Position numbers and translations under genes: made by a program. Source: Natronorubrum halophilum (GTDB lineage Archaea > Halobacteriota > Halobacteria > Halobacteriales > Natrialbaceae). Taken from it: DNA of 64,000 bases. This document shows positions 23,936-32,667 of the stretch, piece after piece. The stretch lies in the NCBI RefSeq assembly GCF_003670115.1, contig NZ_QQTY01000002.1, positions 620,001 to 684,000 on the forward strand, written 5' to 3'. The notes beneath the pieces are model-generated. The model worked only from the letters and a program-made list of their open reading frames with translations, did no database searches and was not told the DNA's origin. Each line of letters begins with the position of its first letter. Within the stretch, counting starts at the first letter, position 1.

Positions 23936-25564
23936 TCATCGGGACGCAGCGATGAATCGGTTGACGGTTTCGTCGCTGCCGGCGACGATGAGGGCGTCGT
24001 CTCGCCGGACGGTGAACTCCGGACCGAGATCCGTCATCAACTCGCGGTTTCGCTCGGCCGCGACGACCGTACACCCCAGCCGTGCACGGACATCGATCTC
24101 TCCCAGCGTTCGCCCGGCGAACGCGGGAGCGTCCGTGCGGACGATCTCGAACTGGGTCTCCGGCGTCAGCACCTGCTCGTCCTCGAGCAGGATCGAGGAG
24201 AGCATCCGCCCGGTCACCGTCGACAACGCGAGGACGTATTCGGCACCCGCTCGGTAGAGTTTTCGAACGGTTTCGGTTTCGTTGGCTCGAGCGATCACCT
24301 CGGTCTTGGGCGCGATCTTCTCGATAACGAGCGTCGCGTAGATGGCGGCCGTATCGTCGTTCACTGCGAGAACGACTGATCGGGCGTTCGCGATATCCGC
24401 GGCGGCGAGCGTCGTTTCGTCCGTGATATCTCCGACGATATCGACGCTGTCGGCCTCACGCCTGTCGATGACCGTGTGGGCGAGGTCGTCCGTCTCGAGC
24501 GCCTCGCTGACGGTGCGACCGACCTCGCCGTGTCCGGCGACGATCACGCGGTTCGAACGGTCTTCCGCCGGTGCGACCGTTCGCGAGGTCAACTCCGTTA
24601 GCCGCTCGTGAGAGCCGGCGACGAGCAAGATCGTGTTCTCTTCGATGACCGTCTCGGGACCTGGCGCGGGGACGAATTCGCCGTTGAGCCACGTGCCGAT
24701 CACGCTGATGCCCATGCGGTTCCGAATGCTCGACTCGCCGATCGTCCGTCCGATGAGCGCACTGCCTCGCTCGACGAGGAACTCGGTAATCTCGAGGCGT
24801 TCGCCGAGTTCGATCGTCTCCTGGAGTTCGGTGGTCACCGCCATCGCGGCCTTCGCTGCGAGACCGCGACCGAGAACCTGGCGCGGCCGAACGACGACGT
24901 CCGCGCCGGCGTAGCGGTGGTAGACCGTGACGCCCTCGTCCTCGGCGACGCTAATGATCTGTATGTCGTCGTGAAGCTCTCTCGCCGTGAGGATCACTTC
25001 GGGGTTGGCTTCGTCGGAGATGTCGACCACGAGAGCGCGCGCGTCGTCGATGTTCGCCGCTCGCAGCGTCTGTTCGTGCTCCGGATCGCCCACCATAGCC
25101 TCGATGCCGTCGTCGGTGAGTTCCATGACGGTCTCCGGGTTGTCGTCGACGAACACGGACGGAACATCCGCGGCCTCGAGTTCGTTTCTGAGAACGTCTT
25201 CACGTTCCCTGTGCGAACAGATGATGACGTGATCTGCGAGATCGGTCGACGCCGGCGGCTGCGTCGCAAGCGCCCGCTGAAAGAGCGGCACGACGAACAG
25301 CGGGAGCGCGAGAAAGACGAGCAACACCCCGCTGAGATTCATCCCGATCACGATGAGATTCATCGGGGTGGTGTTCCAGGCGTCCGTATCGCCGCCGAAC
25401 CCGGCGGTCGTCAGCGACTCGATAACGACCTGAATCGACTGGTATATCGTTCGCTCCTCGCCCTCGAACGTCATCATCCCCCATCGGTAGATGTAGCCGT
25501 AGGCGATGACGATCCCGAAAACGGCGACGAGCGACAGCACGATCCGTCGCCACCACGTGTTCAT
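23936..25564 (-). CDS. potassium channel with two RCK (TrkA) domains
   Basis: 542 residues. Two transmembrane helices (about 8-28 and 68-92) bracket a pore segment with filter-like TTAGFGGDT in place of the textbook TVGYG. Then RCK1 (VIICSHREREDVLRNEL onward) with its TrkA-C part, and RCK2 starting VIVAGHGEVGRTV, again with a TrkA-C part to the end. It would be gated by ligands such as nucleotides or calcium binding to the RCK ring. Potassium handling is central to salt-in halophiles. No operon partner. Confidence 0.85.
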   Translation of the reverse strand: MNTWWRRIVLSLVAVFGIVIAYGYIYRWGMMTFEGEERTIYQSIQVVIESLTTAGFGGDTDAWNTTPMNLIVIGMNLSGVLLVFLALPLFVVPLFQRALATQPPASTDLADHVIICSHREREDVLRNELEAADVPSVFVDDNPETVMELTDDGIEAMVGDPEHEQTLRAANIDDARALVVDISDEANPEVILTARELHDDIQIISVAEDEGVTVYHRYAGADVVVRPRQVLGRGLAAKAAMAVTTELQETIELGERLEITEFLVERGSALIGRTIGESSIRNRMGISVIGTWLNGEFVPAPGPETVIEENTILLVAGSHERLTELTSRTVAPAEDRSNRVIVAGHGEVGRTVSEALETDDLAHTVIDRREADSVDIVGDITDETTLAAADIANARSVVLAVNDDTAAIYATLVIEKIAPKTEVIARANETETVRKLYRAGAEYVLALSTVTGRMLSSILLEDEQVLTPETQFEIVRTDAPAFAGRTLGEIDVRARLGCTVVAAERNRELMTDLGPEFTVRRDDALIVAGSDETVNRFIAASR

Positions 25565-25679
25565 TGCTCACTATACACGTTGGTGCGTGTGTGCTGTATA
25601 GGTTCGCCACGTCAGCGAGCGGCGATCAGCGGGCTCGAGTCGAGCAGTGATCGCTCGGAACCGACTCCCGAGAGATCGA

Positions 25680-26681
25680 TCACTCGCTCGAGCGCGCCGC
25701 GTCGATCCGCTCGAACCGCTCGTCGCCGAGTTCGATCTCGACCGCGCCGACGTTCTCCTCGAGCTGGTCGGGCGTTCGCGCGCCGACGATCGGGACGCAC
25801 GTGAACCGGTCCTGTTCGATCAGCCATCGCAGGGAGACCTGCGCCGGCGTGGCGTCGACCTCGCTTGCGACGGACTCGACGGCCTCGAGGACGTTCCACG
25901 CCCGTTCGGTCGCGTAGTACTCGTCGAACATCTCGTCGAGGCTCCCCCGGGAGCCGTCCGGTGCTTCGACCGATCCGTCCTCGGTTCGATCGTACTTTCC
26001 GGTCAGCAAGCCGCCGCCCAGCGGCGAGTACGGACAGACCGCGAGATTCTGGTCGGCACAGACGTCGAGGTAGTCGCCGACCTCGTCGTACTGGGCCGCG
26101 TTGACCATCGGCTGGGTGACGTCGAAGCGCTCGAGGCCCTCCGCGTCGCTCGTCCACAGCGCCTTCGTGAGCTGCCAGGCGGCCATGCTCGAGGCACCGA
26201 GATAGTTGACCCTTCCCTCGCGGACGAGTTCGGTGAGCGTTTGTATGGTCTCCCGAATCGGCGTGTTCTCGTCCCAGCGGTGGATGTAGTACAGATCGAG
26301 GTAGTCCGTACCCAGCCGCTCGAGGGTGCCCTCGATCTGGGCGCGGATGTGCTTGCGTCCGAGGCCGGAATCGTTCGGACCGGGTTCACCCCGGCCGTTG
26401 AAGGGGAAGTAGACCTTCGAGGCGAGAACGAGGTCCTCGCGGTCGTGGTCGCGATCCGCGAGCCACTCGCCGATCCACCGTTCGCTCTTGCCGTCGGGAT
26501 CGCCGTAGACGTTCGCGGTGTCGATGAAGTTGATGCCGTGCTCCCAGCAGGCGTCGAGGAGTTCGTGTGCCTCCTCGCGGTCGGTTTCGACGGTCCCGCC
26601 GCTTTCCTTGCCGAAGCGCCAGGTGCCGAAACAGAGTTTCGAGACGGTCGTGCCCGTGTTGCCGAGCGTGGTGTACTCCAT
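25680..26681 (-). CDS. aldo/keto reductase
   Basis: 333 residues, (alpha/beta)8 NADPH-dependent oxidoreductase of the KCNAB/YajO-like group. Start chosen at ATG 26681 (MEYTTLGNTG); 26708 would add nine residues. Catalytic tetrad: Asp in FIDTANVYG with its Tyr, Lys in ASKVYF, His in YYIHRWD. The C terminus has the cofactor motif CVPIVGARTPDQLEENV. Substrate unknown. Divergent from the universal stress protein gene. Confidence 0.88.
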   Translation of the reverse strand: MEYTTLGNTGTTVSKLCFGTWRFGKESGGTVETDREEAHELLDACWEHGINFIDTANVYGDPDGKSERWIGEWLADRDHDREDLVLASKVYFPFNGRGEPGPNDSGLGRKHIRAQIEGTLERLGTDYLDLYYIHRWDENTPIRETIQTLTELVREGRVNYLGASSMAAWQLTKALWTSDAEGLERFDVTQPMVNAAQYDEVGDYLDVCADQNLAVCPYSPLGGGLLTGKYDRTEDGSVEAPDGSRGSLDEMFDEYYATERAWNVLEAVESVASEVDATPAQVSLRWLIEQDRFTCVPIVGARTPDQLEENVGAVEIELGDERFERIDAARSSE

Positions 26682-26763
26682 ACGCGTCGGTTCGTCTGCG
26701 AGGGCCAAAACGGATGGGGAAGCGGCGAAGCCGGTCGATTACGACACGGACGGGCGCTGAACG

Positions 26764-26768
26764 TTTTA
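26764..26768 (+). promoter_or_regulatory. TATA-like box for the universal stress protein gene
   Basis: TTTTA centred 27 bases before ATG 26793, fitting a leaderless transcript. Confidence 0.5.
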
Positions 26769-26792
26769 CCGCTTCGCCCGTAATGTTGGCGT

Positions 26793-27203
26793 ATGAACCG
26801 TGTTCTCGTCGCCATGGACGACTCCCGAGAGGCCCGCGATGCGCTGGAATACGCGCTCGAGCAGTTCCCGAACGCGACGGTTTACGCCGCTCACGTCCCG
26901 GAGGTGGCAAACGTTTCGTTCGATACCAGTCTCGGTGCATCGATGACCGACGAGGCGGAGGACCGCGCGGAGGACGTCCTCGAGACCGCGACGACGATCG
27001 CAGGGGAGCACGGACGGACGATCGAAACCGAACTGGTGTTCGGCCACCCGGCCAAGGCGATGGTTTCCTACGCCGAGGAGAACAATATCGACCAGATTAT
27101 CGTCGGGAGCCGCGGCAGAAACAGCGTCGATCGGCTGCTGCTCGGCAGCGTCGCGGAGACGATTATCCGCCGAGCGAACTGTCCGGTCACCGTCGTTCGC
27201 TGA
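26793..27203 (+). CDS. UspA-type universal stress protein
   Basis: 136 residues, single Usp domain. N-terminal MNRVLVAMDDS and the ATP-loop GSRGRNSVDRLLLGSVAE with the GxxGx9GS pattern intact, so it belongs to the ATP-binding class. Cytoplasmic. Its TGA abuts the TCA (reverse stop) of the convergent transporter gene with no base between. Confidence 0.88.
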   Translation: MNRVLVAMDDSREARDALEYALEQFPNATVYAAHVPEVANVSFDTSLGASMTDEAEDRAEDVLETATTIAGEHGRTIETELVFGHPAKAMVSYAEENNIDQIIVGSRGRNSVDRLLLGSVAETIIRRANCPVTVVR

Positions 27204-28292
27204 TCACTCGTCCTTGGGGTACTCGAGTTCGTCGGTCGGTCGGTCGCCCGCGGCCTCGGTTCGGTCGGGTTCACGACCCGCCGGGCCGGTTTCGTCGTCC
27301 GATTGCTCGGAGTGGGCACCGGCGTCGCGCTCCGGTGTGTCTGCGGTCAGGTCCGGGCCGCTGGCCGGCATGGCCGGGACGTACGCTCGGCCGACGGGAC
27401 CGCCGATGAGCCACTCGCGGATCGTCAACTGGCGCTCGGCCCCGTCCTGACGGGCGGCCTCGAGGCGTCGTTCGGTCGTCTGGAAGTAGTTGACGACAGT
27501 CACGAGCAACACACCGCCGATCGTATTGCCGAGCATCACCGGCAGGACGAACTCGCTCAGACCGACGAAGAGGTCGATCCGGCCGTTGAACACGAGGAAC
27601 ATCACCTCGGTGAAGGAGACGACGACGTGGAACAGGTCCGCGAACGGAATCATGAGGAAGGCCATGTAGACCAGGAAGAACCGGGTGATCGTATCGCGAG
27701 AGGCGAAGTCCAGCCAGACGACGCCGGCGACGATCAGTCCGGCGAAGGCCCCCTTGAAGAACAGGTCGGCGAACGGCGTCTCCATCCCTTTCATGGCGAT
27801 TTCGGTCGCCGCGACGGCTGCATCGTCGGAGAACACGCCGGTCTGCGAGAGCACGAGCGCCCCGACCGTACCGCCGACGAAGTTGCCGACCAGGACGATC
27901 ACCCAGACCCGAAACAGGGCGGGGAGACTCGCCAGCCGCTCGAGAACGAGCGCGACCGGCGGCAGCGTGTTCTCGGTGTACAGCTGGTAGCCGCCGAGGA
28001 TGATGTAGATGAAGCCGATCGGATACATGAAGCCGCTCAGGATGGTATCGCCGTCGTACTTGGCGTACATCGTGGCGTATACGAGAACGGTCAACGTGAT
28101 CGCAAAGCCGGCCGCGAGGCTGCTGAAGAACAGTTCACGAAAGCCCGTATCGATCTCGTCGTCCGCGGCCGCGATGATCCGCTGGAACACCTCGTTGCTC
28201 TCGAATCGGTCACGGACCACGGCACCCACCGCTGGCGCGCCGTGTCGCGATCGTTCGACGCTCTCTCGAAGGTCCCGATCGGAGTCCGGCAT
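27204..28292 (-). CDS. formate/nitrite transporter (FNT) family protein
   Basis: 362 residues. Six hydrophobic helices at about 55-290 with VGNFVGGTVGALVLS and PVMLGNTIGGVLLVTVVNY, typical of FNT pentameric channels for formate, nitrite or related anions. N- and C-terminal hydrophilic tails are long; the last 60 residues are acidic and Thr/Glu/Pro-rich. A TTTT box about 27 bases before the start suggests a leaderless message. Substrate unknown; no nitrite or formate enzyme adjoins. Confidence 0.85.
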   Translation of the reverse strand: MPDSDRDLRESVERSRHGAPAVGAVVRDRFESNEVFQRIIAAADDEIDTGFRELFFSSLAAGFAITLTVLVYATMYAKYDGDTILSGFMYPIGFIYIILGGYQLYTENTLPPVALVLERLASLPALFRVWVIVLVGNFVGGTVGALVLSQTGVFSDDAAVAATEIAMKGMETPFADLFFKGAFAGLIVAGVVWLDFASRDTITRFFLVYMAFLMIPFADLFHVVVSFTEVMFLVFNGRIDLFVGLSEFVLPVMLGNTIGGVLLVTVVNYFQTTERRLEAARQDGAERQLTIREWLIGGPVGRAYVPAMPASGPDLTADTPERDAGAHSEQSDDETGPAGREPDRTEAAGDRPTDELEYPKDE

Positions 28293-28489
28293 TGCTTCGG
28301 GTTCGGAGCTCTCCAGTGAAAACAGCTCTTGTTCCAGTTATTGTTGCGACATACTGTCGGCAGGAGAGACGGACCCGTGTCCTACGGAATCGCGACGCAC
28401 CGATGGCCAAAGTCCGACAGGAGCAGCGTCGAAACGGGTCGTTACAGCCGCGGACGCGTTCACCCGCCGCTCGAGTGACGAGTCCGCTG

Positions 28490-29059
28490 CTAGTTCCGAC
28501 CTGCCGGAACCGCGAACTGGAACGCGAACCCGTCGTCCGTCTCGGCGACTTCGAGAACGCGTTCGATGAATGCGGTCTTCTCCGTCGAATATGCGGCGAG
28601 ATCGTCGTGTTTGGCCGCCAGTTCGCGTTTCAGGGCTTCGTACTCCGCACGGAGCGCGGGGTCGGCAGCGAGGACATCGCGCGTGGCGACGCTGATTTTC
28701 CAGCCGTCGCTCGAGAGTGCGAAAACGTGATCGTTGAACCGCTGGCCGCTTTCGCAGCGAAACACCGGCTGCCATCCCTCGGTGTTCTCGACGCGGGTAC
28801 CGCCGAGTTCGGTCTCGAGCGTTCGAGATACGTCGCGAGCTGCATCGTCCGCGACGACGATATCGAGATCGACGACGTCTTTCGCCGCGAGATCGGGAAC
28901 GGCGGTCGATCCGACGTGTTCGATCCGTTCGACGGCCGCCTCGAGCGAGGCGTCGGCCAGTGCGTCGTACACGCGGTCGCGTTCGGCGACGAACTGTTCG
29001 CGCCACGCCTCGCCTCTGGACGGAACGAGTTCGATCGGATCGTCGTTCGCGTTGACCAT
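28490..29059 (-). CDS. GrpB/UPF0157 family protein
   Basis: 189 residues with the nucleotidyltransferase-like signature HVGSTAVPDLAAKDVVDLDI near 48-67 and further family segments (NDHVFAL, EYEALKRELAAKHDD). Function in archaea unknown; family members are sometimes fused to dephospho-CoA kinase. The 28293-28489 gap upstream of the transporter holds its promoter and nothing else I can identify. Confidence 0.82.
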   Translation of the reverse strand: MVNANDDPIELVPSRGEAWREQFVAERDRVYDALADASLEAAVERIEHVGSTAVPDLAAKDVVDLDIVVADDAARDVSRTLETELGGTRVENTEGWQPVFRCESGQRFNDHVFALSSDGWKISVATRDVLAADPALRAEYEALKRELAAKHDDLAAYSTEKTAFIERVLEVAETDDGFAFQFAVPAGRN

Positions 29060-29180
29060 TGTTTCGCGAACACGTGTCTACGGTTTGAATCCTCCGCCAA
29101 GAGAGCATCCTTGTCGGAATCGTCGGGAGGGTGCCCAGTCAAGGCTGCGCGATTGACACCGAAACCCGGACCGGACTCCC

Positions 29181-30137
29181 TCAGTCGAACGACGGGAGGA
29201 TCTCTTCCTCGTAGAACTCGATCGCCAGATCTTGTTCCGGACCGATCTGGTGGAAGTAGACGTGGTCGTAGCCGGCGTCGATGGCCTGTTCGATGCTGTC
29301 GATGTGATCCTGTGGATCCGGGCTGGTCGTCGTTCCGGCCTCGGCGATATCCTCCTTTTCGACCATCCCCGCGGCCTGCTCGAAGTGGGCCGGCGTGGGT
29401 AGCACCTGCGCGAGTTCGCCCGGAATCGAACCGTTGGGCCACTGCTCGTAGATGGTGTCGATCGCTTGCTCCTTCGTCTCGGCGTAACAGCCGTGCACCT
29501 GGGTGTATTTCGGCCCGTCGCCGCCCGCGCCCTCGTAGGCCTCCACCGGCGTTTCCTTCGGGCCGGAACACCAGAGGCCGTCGGCGTTCTCGGCGACCCA
29601 CTCGGCCGTCTGCGGACCGAACGCGCTGCCGATCGTCGTCGGCTGCTCGTCGGGACAGGTGTACAGTCGCGCGTTCTCGACCGTGTAGTGCTCGCCGTGG
29701 TGGCTAACGGTCTCGCCGGTCCAGAGCTTCCGCATGACGTCCATCGCCTCGTCTAACATCTCGAGGCGGACGTCGTGTTCCGGCCAGCGCTCGCCCGTCA
29801 CGTGTTCGTTTAAGTTTTCGCCGGTGCCGACGCCGAACGTGAACCGACCGCCGAACATCTCGTCGATCGTGGCGACGGCGTGAGCGACGTTAACCGGGTG
29901 GATGCGGGTCGTCGGGCAGGTGACGCCGACGCCAACCTCGATATCGTCCGTCGCGGTCGCGATGCCGCCCAGCGTGGACCAGACGAACGGTGACTCGCCC
30001 TGCGCCGAGACCCACGGGTGGAAGTGATCCGAAATCGAGAGGAAGTCGAACCCGGCTTCTTCGGCGCGGCGGGCAATGTCGACGAGTTCGTTCGGGCCGT
30101 GCTCCTCGCTCGAGAGGGTGTAACCGATCTGAGTCAT
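29181..30137 (-). CDS. LLM-class F420-dependent oxidoreductase
   Basis: 318 residues from ATG 30137 (MTQIGYTLSSEEHGPNELVD). Luciferase-like barrel of the TIGR03557 glucose-6-phosphate-dehydrogenase-like group: FLSISDHFHPW, ATATDDIEVGVGVTCP, FTFGVGTGENLNEHVTG are visible. It would use coenzyme F420, which haloarchaea make; substrate unknown. The frame stays open far upstream (to 31586) antisense to ptsI, which is a GC artefact. It is divergent from ptsH. Confidence 0.88.
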   Translation of the reverse strand: MTQIGYTLSSEEHGPNELVDIARRAEEAGFDFLSISDHFHPWVSAQGESPFVWSTLGGIATATDDIEVGVGVTCPTTRIHPVNVAHAVATIDEMFGGRFTFGVGTGENLNEHVTGERWPEHDVRLEMLDEAMDVMRKLWTGETVSHHGEHYTVENARLYTCPDEQPTTIGSAFGPQTAEWVAENADGLWCSGPKETPVEAYEGAGGDGPKYTQVHGCYAETKEQAIDTIYEQWPNGSIPGELAQVLPTPAHFEQAAGMVEKEDIAEAGTTTSPDPQDHIDSIEQAIDAGYDHVYFHQIGPEQDLAIEFYEEEILPSFD

Positions 30138-30228
30138 TCTCGCGTCGCTACCACGAATCGGCAGGTAACGATTCGGCTTGCGAGGGCCGCACGCTCCGTT
30201 TGCCCGTGACCGGCGACGAGCAACGACC

Positions 30229-30236
30229 AGTTTACG
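30229..30236 (+). promoter_or_regulatory. TATA-like box of the ptsHI operon
   Basis: AGTTTACG centred about 28 bases before the ATG at 30260. A message starting there would begin with a 17-codon frame before ptsH. Confidence 0.45.
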
Positions 30237-30259
30237 TCGGCCGAGGCCGTACGAGCGGT

Positions 30260-30313
30260 ATGGAATCGAACTGCCTGCTGACGGATCTCGAACGCAGCCG
30301 AGGTCGCGCATGA
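30260..30313 (+). CDS. 17-residue candidate leader peptide before ptsH
   Basis: ATG at 30260 opens the frame MESNCLLTDLERSRGRA, and its TGA overlaps the ptsH ATG as ATGA (30310-30313). A TATA-like box lies at leaderless distance upstream. Either ptsH has a leader peptide that couples its translation, or this is a chance frame in the leader. Confidence 0.35.
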   Translation: MESNCLLTDLERSRGRA

Positions 30314-30576
30314 TCGATCGGTCCCTGACTGTCGTCCCGGAGAACGGGCTGCACGCCCGGCCCGCGGCGCGGTTCGTCTCGACGGCGAGCCAGTACGACA
30401 GTGTAATCGAGGTATCGACGGAAGACGGCGAACCGGTCGACGCGAGCAGCATGCTCGCCGTCACCGGACTGAACGTCCGCAGCGGCGAGCGGGTCACGCT
30501 CTCCGTCGACGGCCCGGACGAGGACGCGGCGTTCGAGGCGCTCGAGGAGATTCTGACGACCCCGGAGGAGGAGTGA
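30310..30576 (+). CDS. ptsH: phosphocarrier protein HPr
   Basis: 88 residues. Carries phosphate from enzyme I to the DhaM subunit. The phosphorylated His is in NGLHARPAARFV (His15) and the second conserved segment reads SSMLAVTGLNVRSGE with the regulatory-type serine. The frame is open upstream, but ATG 30310 gives the family N terminus. Enzyme I begins 12 bases after its stop. No sugar-specific membrane PTS component is in the window. Confidence 0.92.
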   Translation: MIDRSLTVVPENGLHARPAARFVSTASQYDSVIEVSTEDGEPVDASSMLAVTGLNVRSGERVTLSVDGPDEDAAFEALEEILTTPEEE

Positions 30577-30588
30577 GGTGATCGGTCG

Positions 30589-32277
30589 ATGACCGAGTCC
30601 GACGAGGAACGACGACTCGAGGGAACCGGCGTCACGCCGGCCGTCGGCGTCGGTCCCGTCCACTGGCTCGCGGCGGACCTCGAGTTGCCGGACCCGCCGG
30701 ACGCCGACGCCGTCGACCCGTCGACCGAGCGTGAACGCGTCGCCGACGCTCGCGAGCGGGCGCTCGAGGCGCTCGACCGGGAACGGGAGGCGACCGCCGA
30801 GCGCGTCGGCGAGAGCGAAGCGGAGATCTTCGACGCGCACGCGGCGTTCCTGACCGATCCGCAACTCGAGGACGGCATCGACGAGGCGATCGACGACGGA
30901 CTGCCGGCCGCACACGCCGTACGGGCGGCGTTCGAGGATCCGATCGCGCAGTTCGAGGCGATGGAGGGATCGATGGCCGAACGCGCCGACGACCTCCGGG
31001 ACGTCCGCGACCGACTCGTTCGAACGCTCCTCGGACGCGAGTCGACCGGTATTCCCTCCGGTAGCGTGCTCCTCGCGGAGCGACTGACGCCGAGCGACAC
31101 GACCGGGCTCGACCCCGACGCGGTCGCCGGCGTCGCGACGGTCACCGGCGGGCGAACCGCCCACGCGGCGATTCTCGCGCGGGCGCTCGGCCTCCCCGCC
31201 GTCGTCGGCGTCGGCGAGGAGTTGCGCGAACTCGAGGCGGGAACCCGCGTCGTGGTCGACGGCGAACGGGGTCTCGTAATCGTCGATCCAGACCCCGAGA
31301 CGCGAGCGCGAGCGGAACGAGAGCGCGATCTCGAGCCGATCGCGGAGCCCGTCGAAACCGCCGACGACCGGCCGATCGAGGTCGCGGCGAACGTCGGCGG
31401 CGACGATTTCGCGGCCGCCGCGGACCGCGGTGCCGACGGGATCGGCCTCTTTCGGACGGAGTTCCTCTTTCTCGATCGCGAGGAGCCGCCGACCGAGGAC
31501 GAGCAGTACGAGGCGTACGCGGACGCGCTCGAGGCATTCCCCGACGGACGAGTGATCGTCCGAACCCTCGACGTCGGCGGGGACAAACCGCTGCCCTACC
31601 GCGAGGGTGCGCCCGAGCGGAACCCGTTTCTGGGAGCTCGCGGAATTCGGGTCGCCCTCGGGGAGCTTTCGGACCTCTTCGAGACGCAGTTGCGGGCGAT
31701 CTGTCGAGCGGCCGCGACCGAGGACGGGGGCGATCTCGCGGTGATGTTCCCGATGATCGCGACGATCGAGGAACTCGAGGAAGCGCTCGCCAGGCTCGAG
31801 GCCGCCGCGTCGGAAGTGGCCGAGGAGGGCGTCGATCGCGAGCGTCCCGAAGTCGGCGTGATGATCGAGACTCCGTCGGCAGCGTTCGTGGCCGACGAAC
31901 TCGCCGCGCGCGTCGACTTCCTGAGCATCGGAACGAACGACCTCACCCAGTACGTGATGGCCGCCGACCGCGAGAACGAACGCGTCGCCAATCTGCAGGA
32001 TCCGTTGCACCCCGCGGTGCTCCGGGCGATCGACCGGACGACGAGCCACGGCAGCGACGCGTGGGTCGGCGTCTGCGGCGAACTCGCCGGCGATCCGGCG
32101 GTGACCGAGTTGCTGATCGGTCTCGGCGTCGAAGAATTGAGCATGAGCCCGATCGCGATTCCGGCGGTCAAACGCCGAGTTCGTGAGATCGACTCGGCGG
32201 AGGCGCGGGCGCTCGCCGACCGAGCGCTCGAGGCGGAAACGCGCGAGGACGTTCGGACGCTGCTGGACGGCGAGTAG
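30589..32277 (+). CDS. ptsI: phosphoenolpyruvate-protein phosphotransferase (enzyme I)
   Basis: 562 residues. Autophosphorylates from phosphoenolpyruvate and passes the phosphate to HPr. N-terminal HPr-binding helices, phospho-His192 in GGRTAHAAILARALG, PEP-binding barrel with GIGLFRTEFLFLDRE and SIGTNDLTQYVMAADRENE, and the catalytic Cys near the C terminus in VGVCGELAGD. In an operon with ptsH and convergent with dhaM six bases away. Confidence 0.95.
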   Translation: MTESDEERRLEGTGVTPAVGVGPVHWLAADLELPDPPDADAVDPSTERERVADARERALEALDREREATAERVGESEAEIFDAHAAFLTDPQLEDGIDEAIDDGLPAAHAVRAAFEDPIAQFEAMEGSMAERADDLRDVRDRLVRTLLGRESTGIPSGSVLLAERLTPSDTTGLDPDAVAGVATVTGGRTAHAAILARALGLPAVVGVGEELRELEAGTRVVVDGERGLVIVDPDPETRARAERERDLEPIAEPVETADDRPIEVAANVGGDDFAAAADRGADGIGLFRTEFLFLDREEPPTEDEQYEAYADALEAFPDGRVIVRTLDVGGDKPLPYREGAPERNPFLGARGIRVALGELSDLFETQLRAICRAAATEDGGDLAVMFPMIATIEELEEALARLEAAASEVAEEGVDRERPEVGVMIETPSAAFVADELAARVDFLSIGTNDLTQYVMAADRENERVANLQDPLHPAVLRAIDRTTSHGSDAWVGVCGELAGDPAVTELLIGLGVEELSMSPIAIPAVKRRVREIDSAEARALADRALEAETREDVRTLLDGE

Positions 32278-32283
32278 TCACGC

Positions 32284-32667
32284 TCACACCTTCGAGACGT
32301 CGCGCGCCTCCTCGGCGGACTCGCGGACGGTCTCGACGGTGGCCGATGGCGATGTCGCGGCGACCGCCGCGTTGAGCGCCCCCTCGAGGACGGGCGCGTC
32401 GGCGATGACGACGTCGTCGACGCCGGCCATCTCGATCGCGAGTTCGGCGTTCATGACGGCGCTGCCCAGATCGACGAGGACGACCACGCCGTCGCCGTCG
32501 GACGCGGCCTCGATCGCCTCCCCGATCGGGTCAGGGCTGGTGCCGATCCCGCCGTCCGGGTCGCCGCCGACGGGCTCGAGGCCGCCCCCGCCGCCCATCT
32601 CGCGGGCGATCTCGCAGATCCCCTCGGCAGCTTTGGCGCTGTGGGAGACGACGACGATGCCGACCAT
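32284..32667 (-). CDS. dhaM: dihydroxyacetone kinase phosphotransfer subunit DhaM
   Basis: 127 residues, EIIA-Man-like fold; phospho-His9 in VVVSHSAKAAEG receives phosphate from HPr and hands it to the ADP bound in DhaL. A Gly/Pro-rich insert (about 26-45) is not typical. Contains LVDLGSAVMNAELA. It is the last gene of the dhaKLM operon, with a one-base overlap with dhaL. Confidence 0.92.
   Translation of the reverse strand: MVGIVVVSHSAKAAEGICEIAREMGGGGGLEPVGGDPDGGIGTSPDPIGEAIEAASDGDGVVVLVDLGSAVMNAELAIEMAGVDDVVIADAPVLEGALNAAVAATSPSATVETVRESAEEARDVSKV

Noticed and set aside
30138-31586. Long open frame extending the F420-dependent enzyme upstream, antisense to ptsI
   Set aside because: It is Ser/Arg/Ala-rich non-protein-like sequence opposite a clear enzyme I gene; in GC-rich DNA antisense frames stay open by chance.
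30232-32049. 605-codon antisense frame over ptsI
   Set aside because: Arginine- and aspartate-rich sequence without motifs, exactly opposite ptsI.
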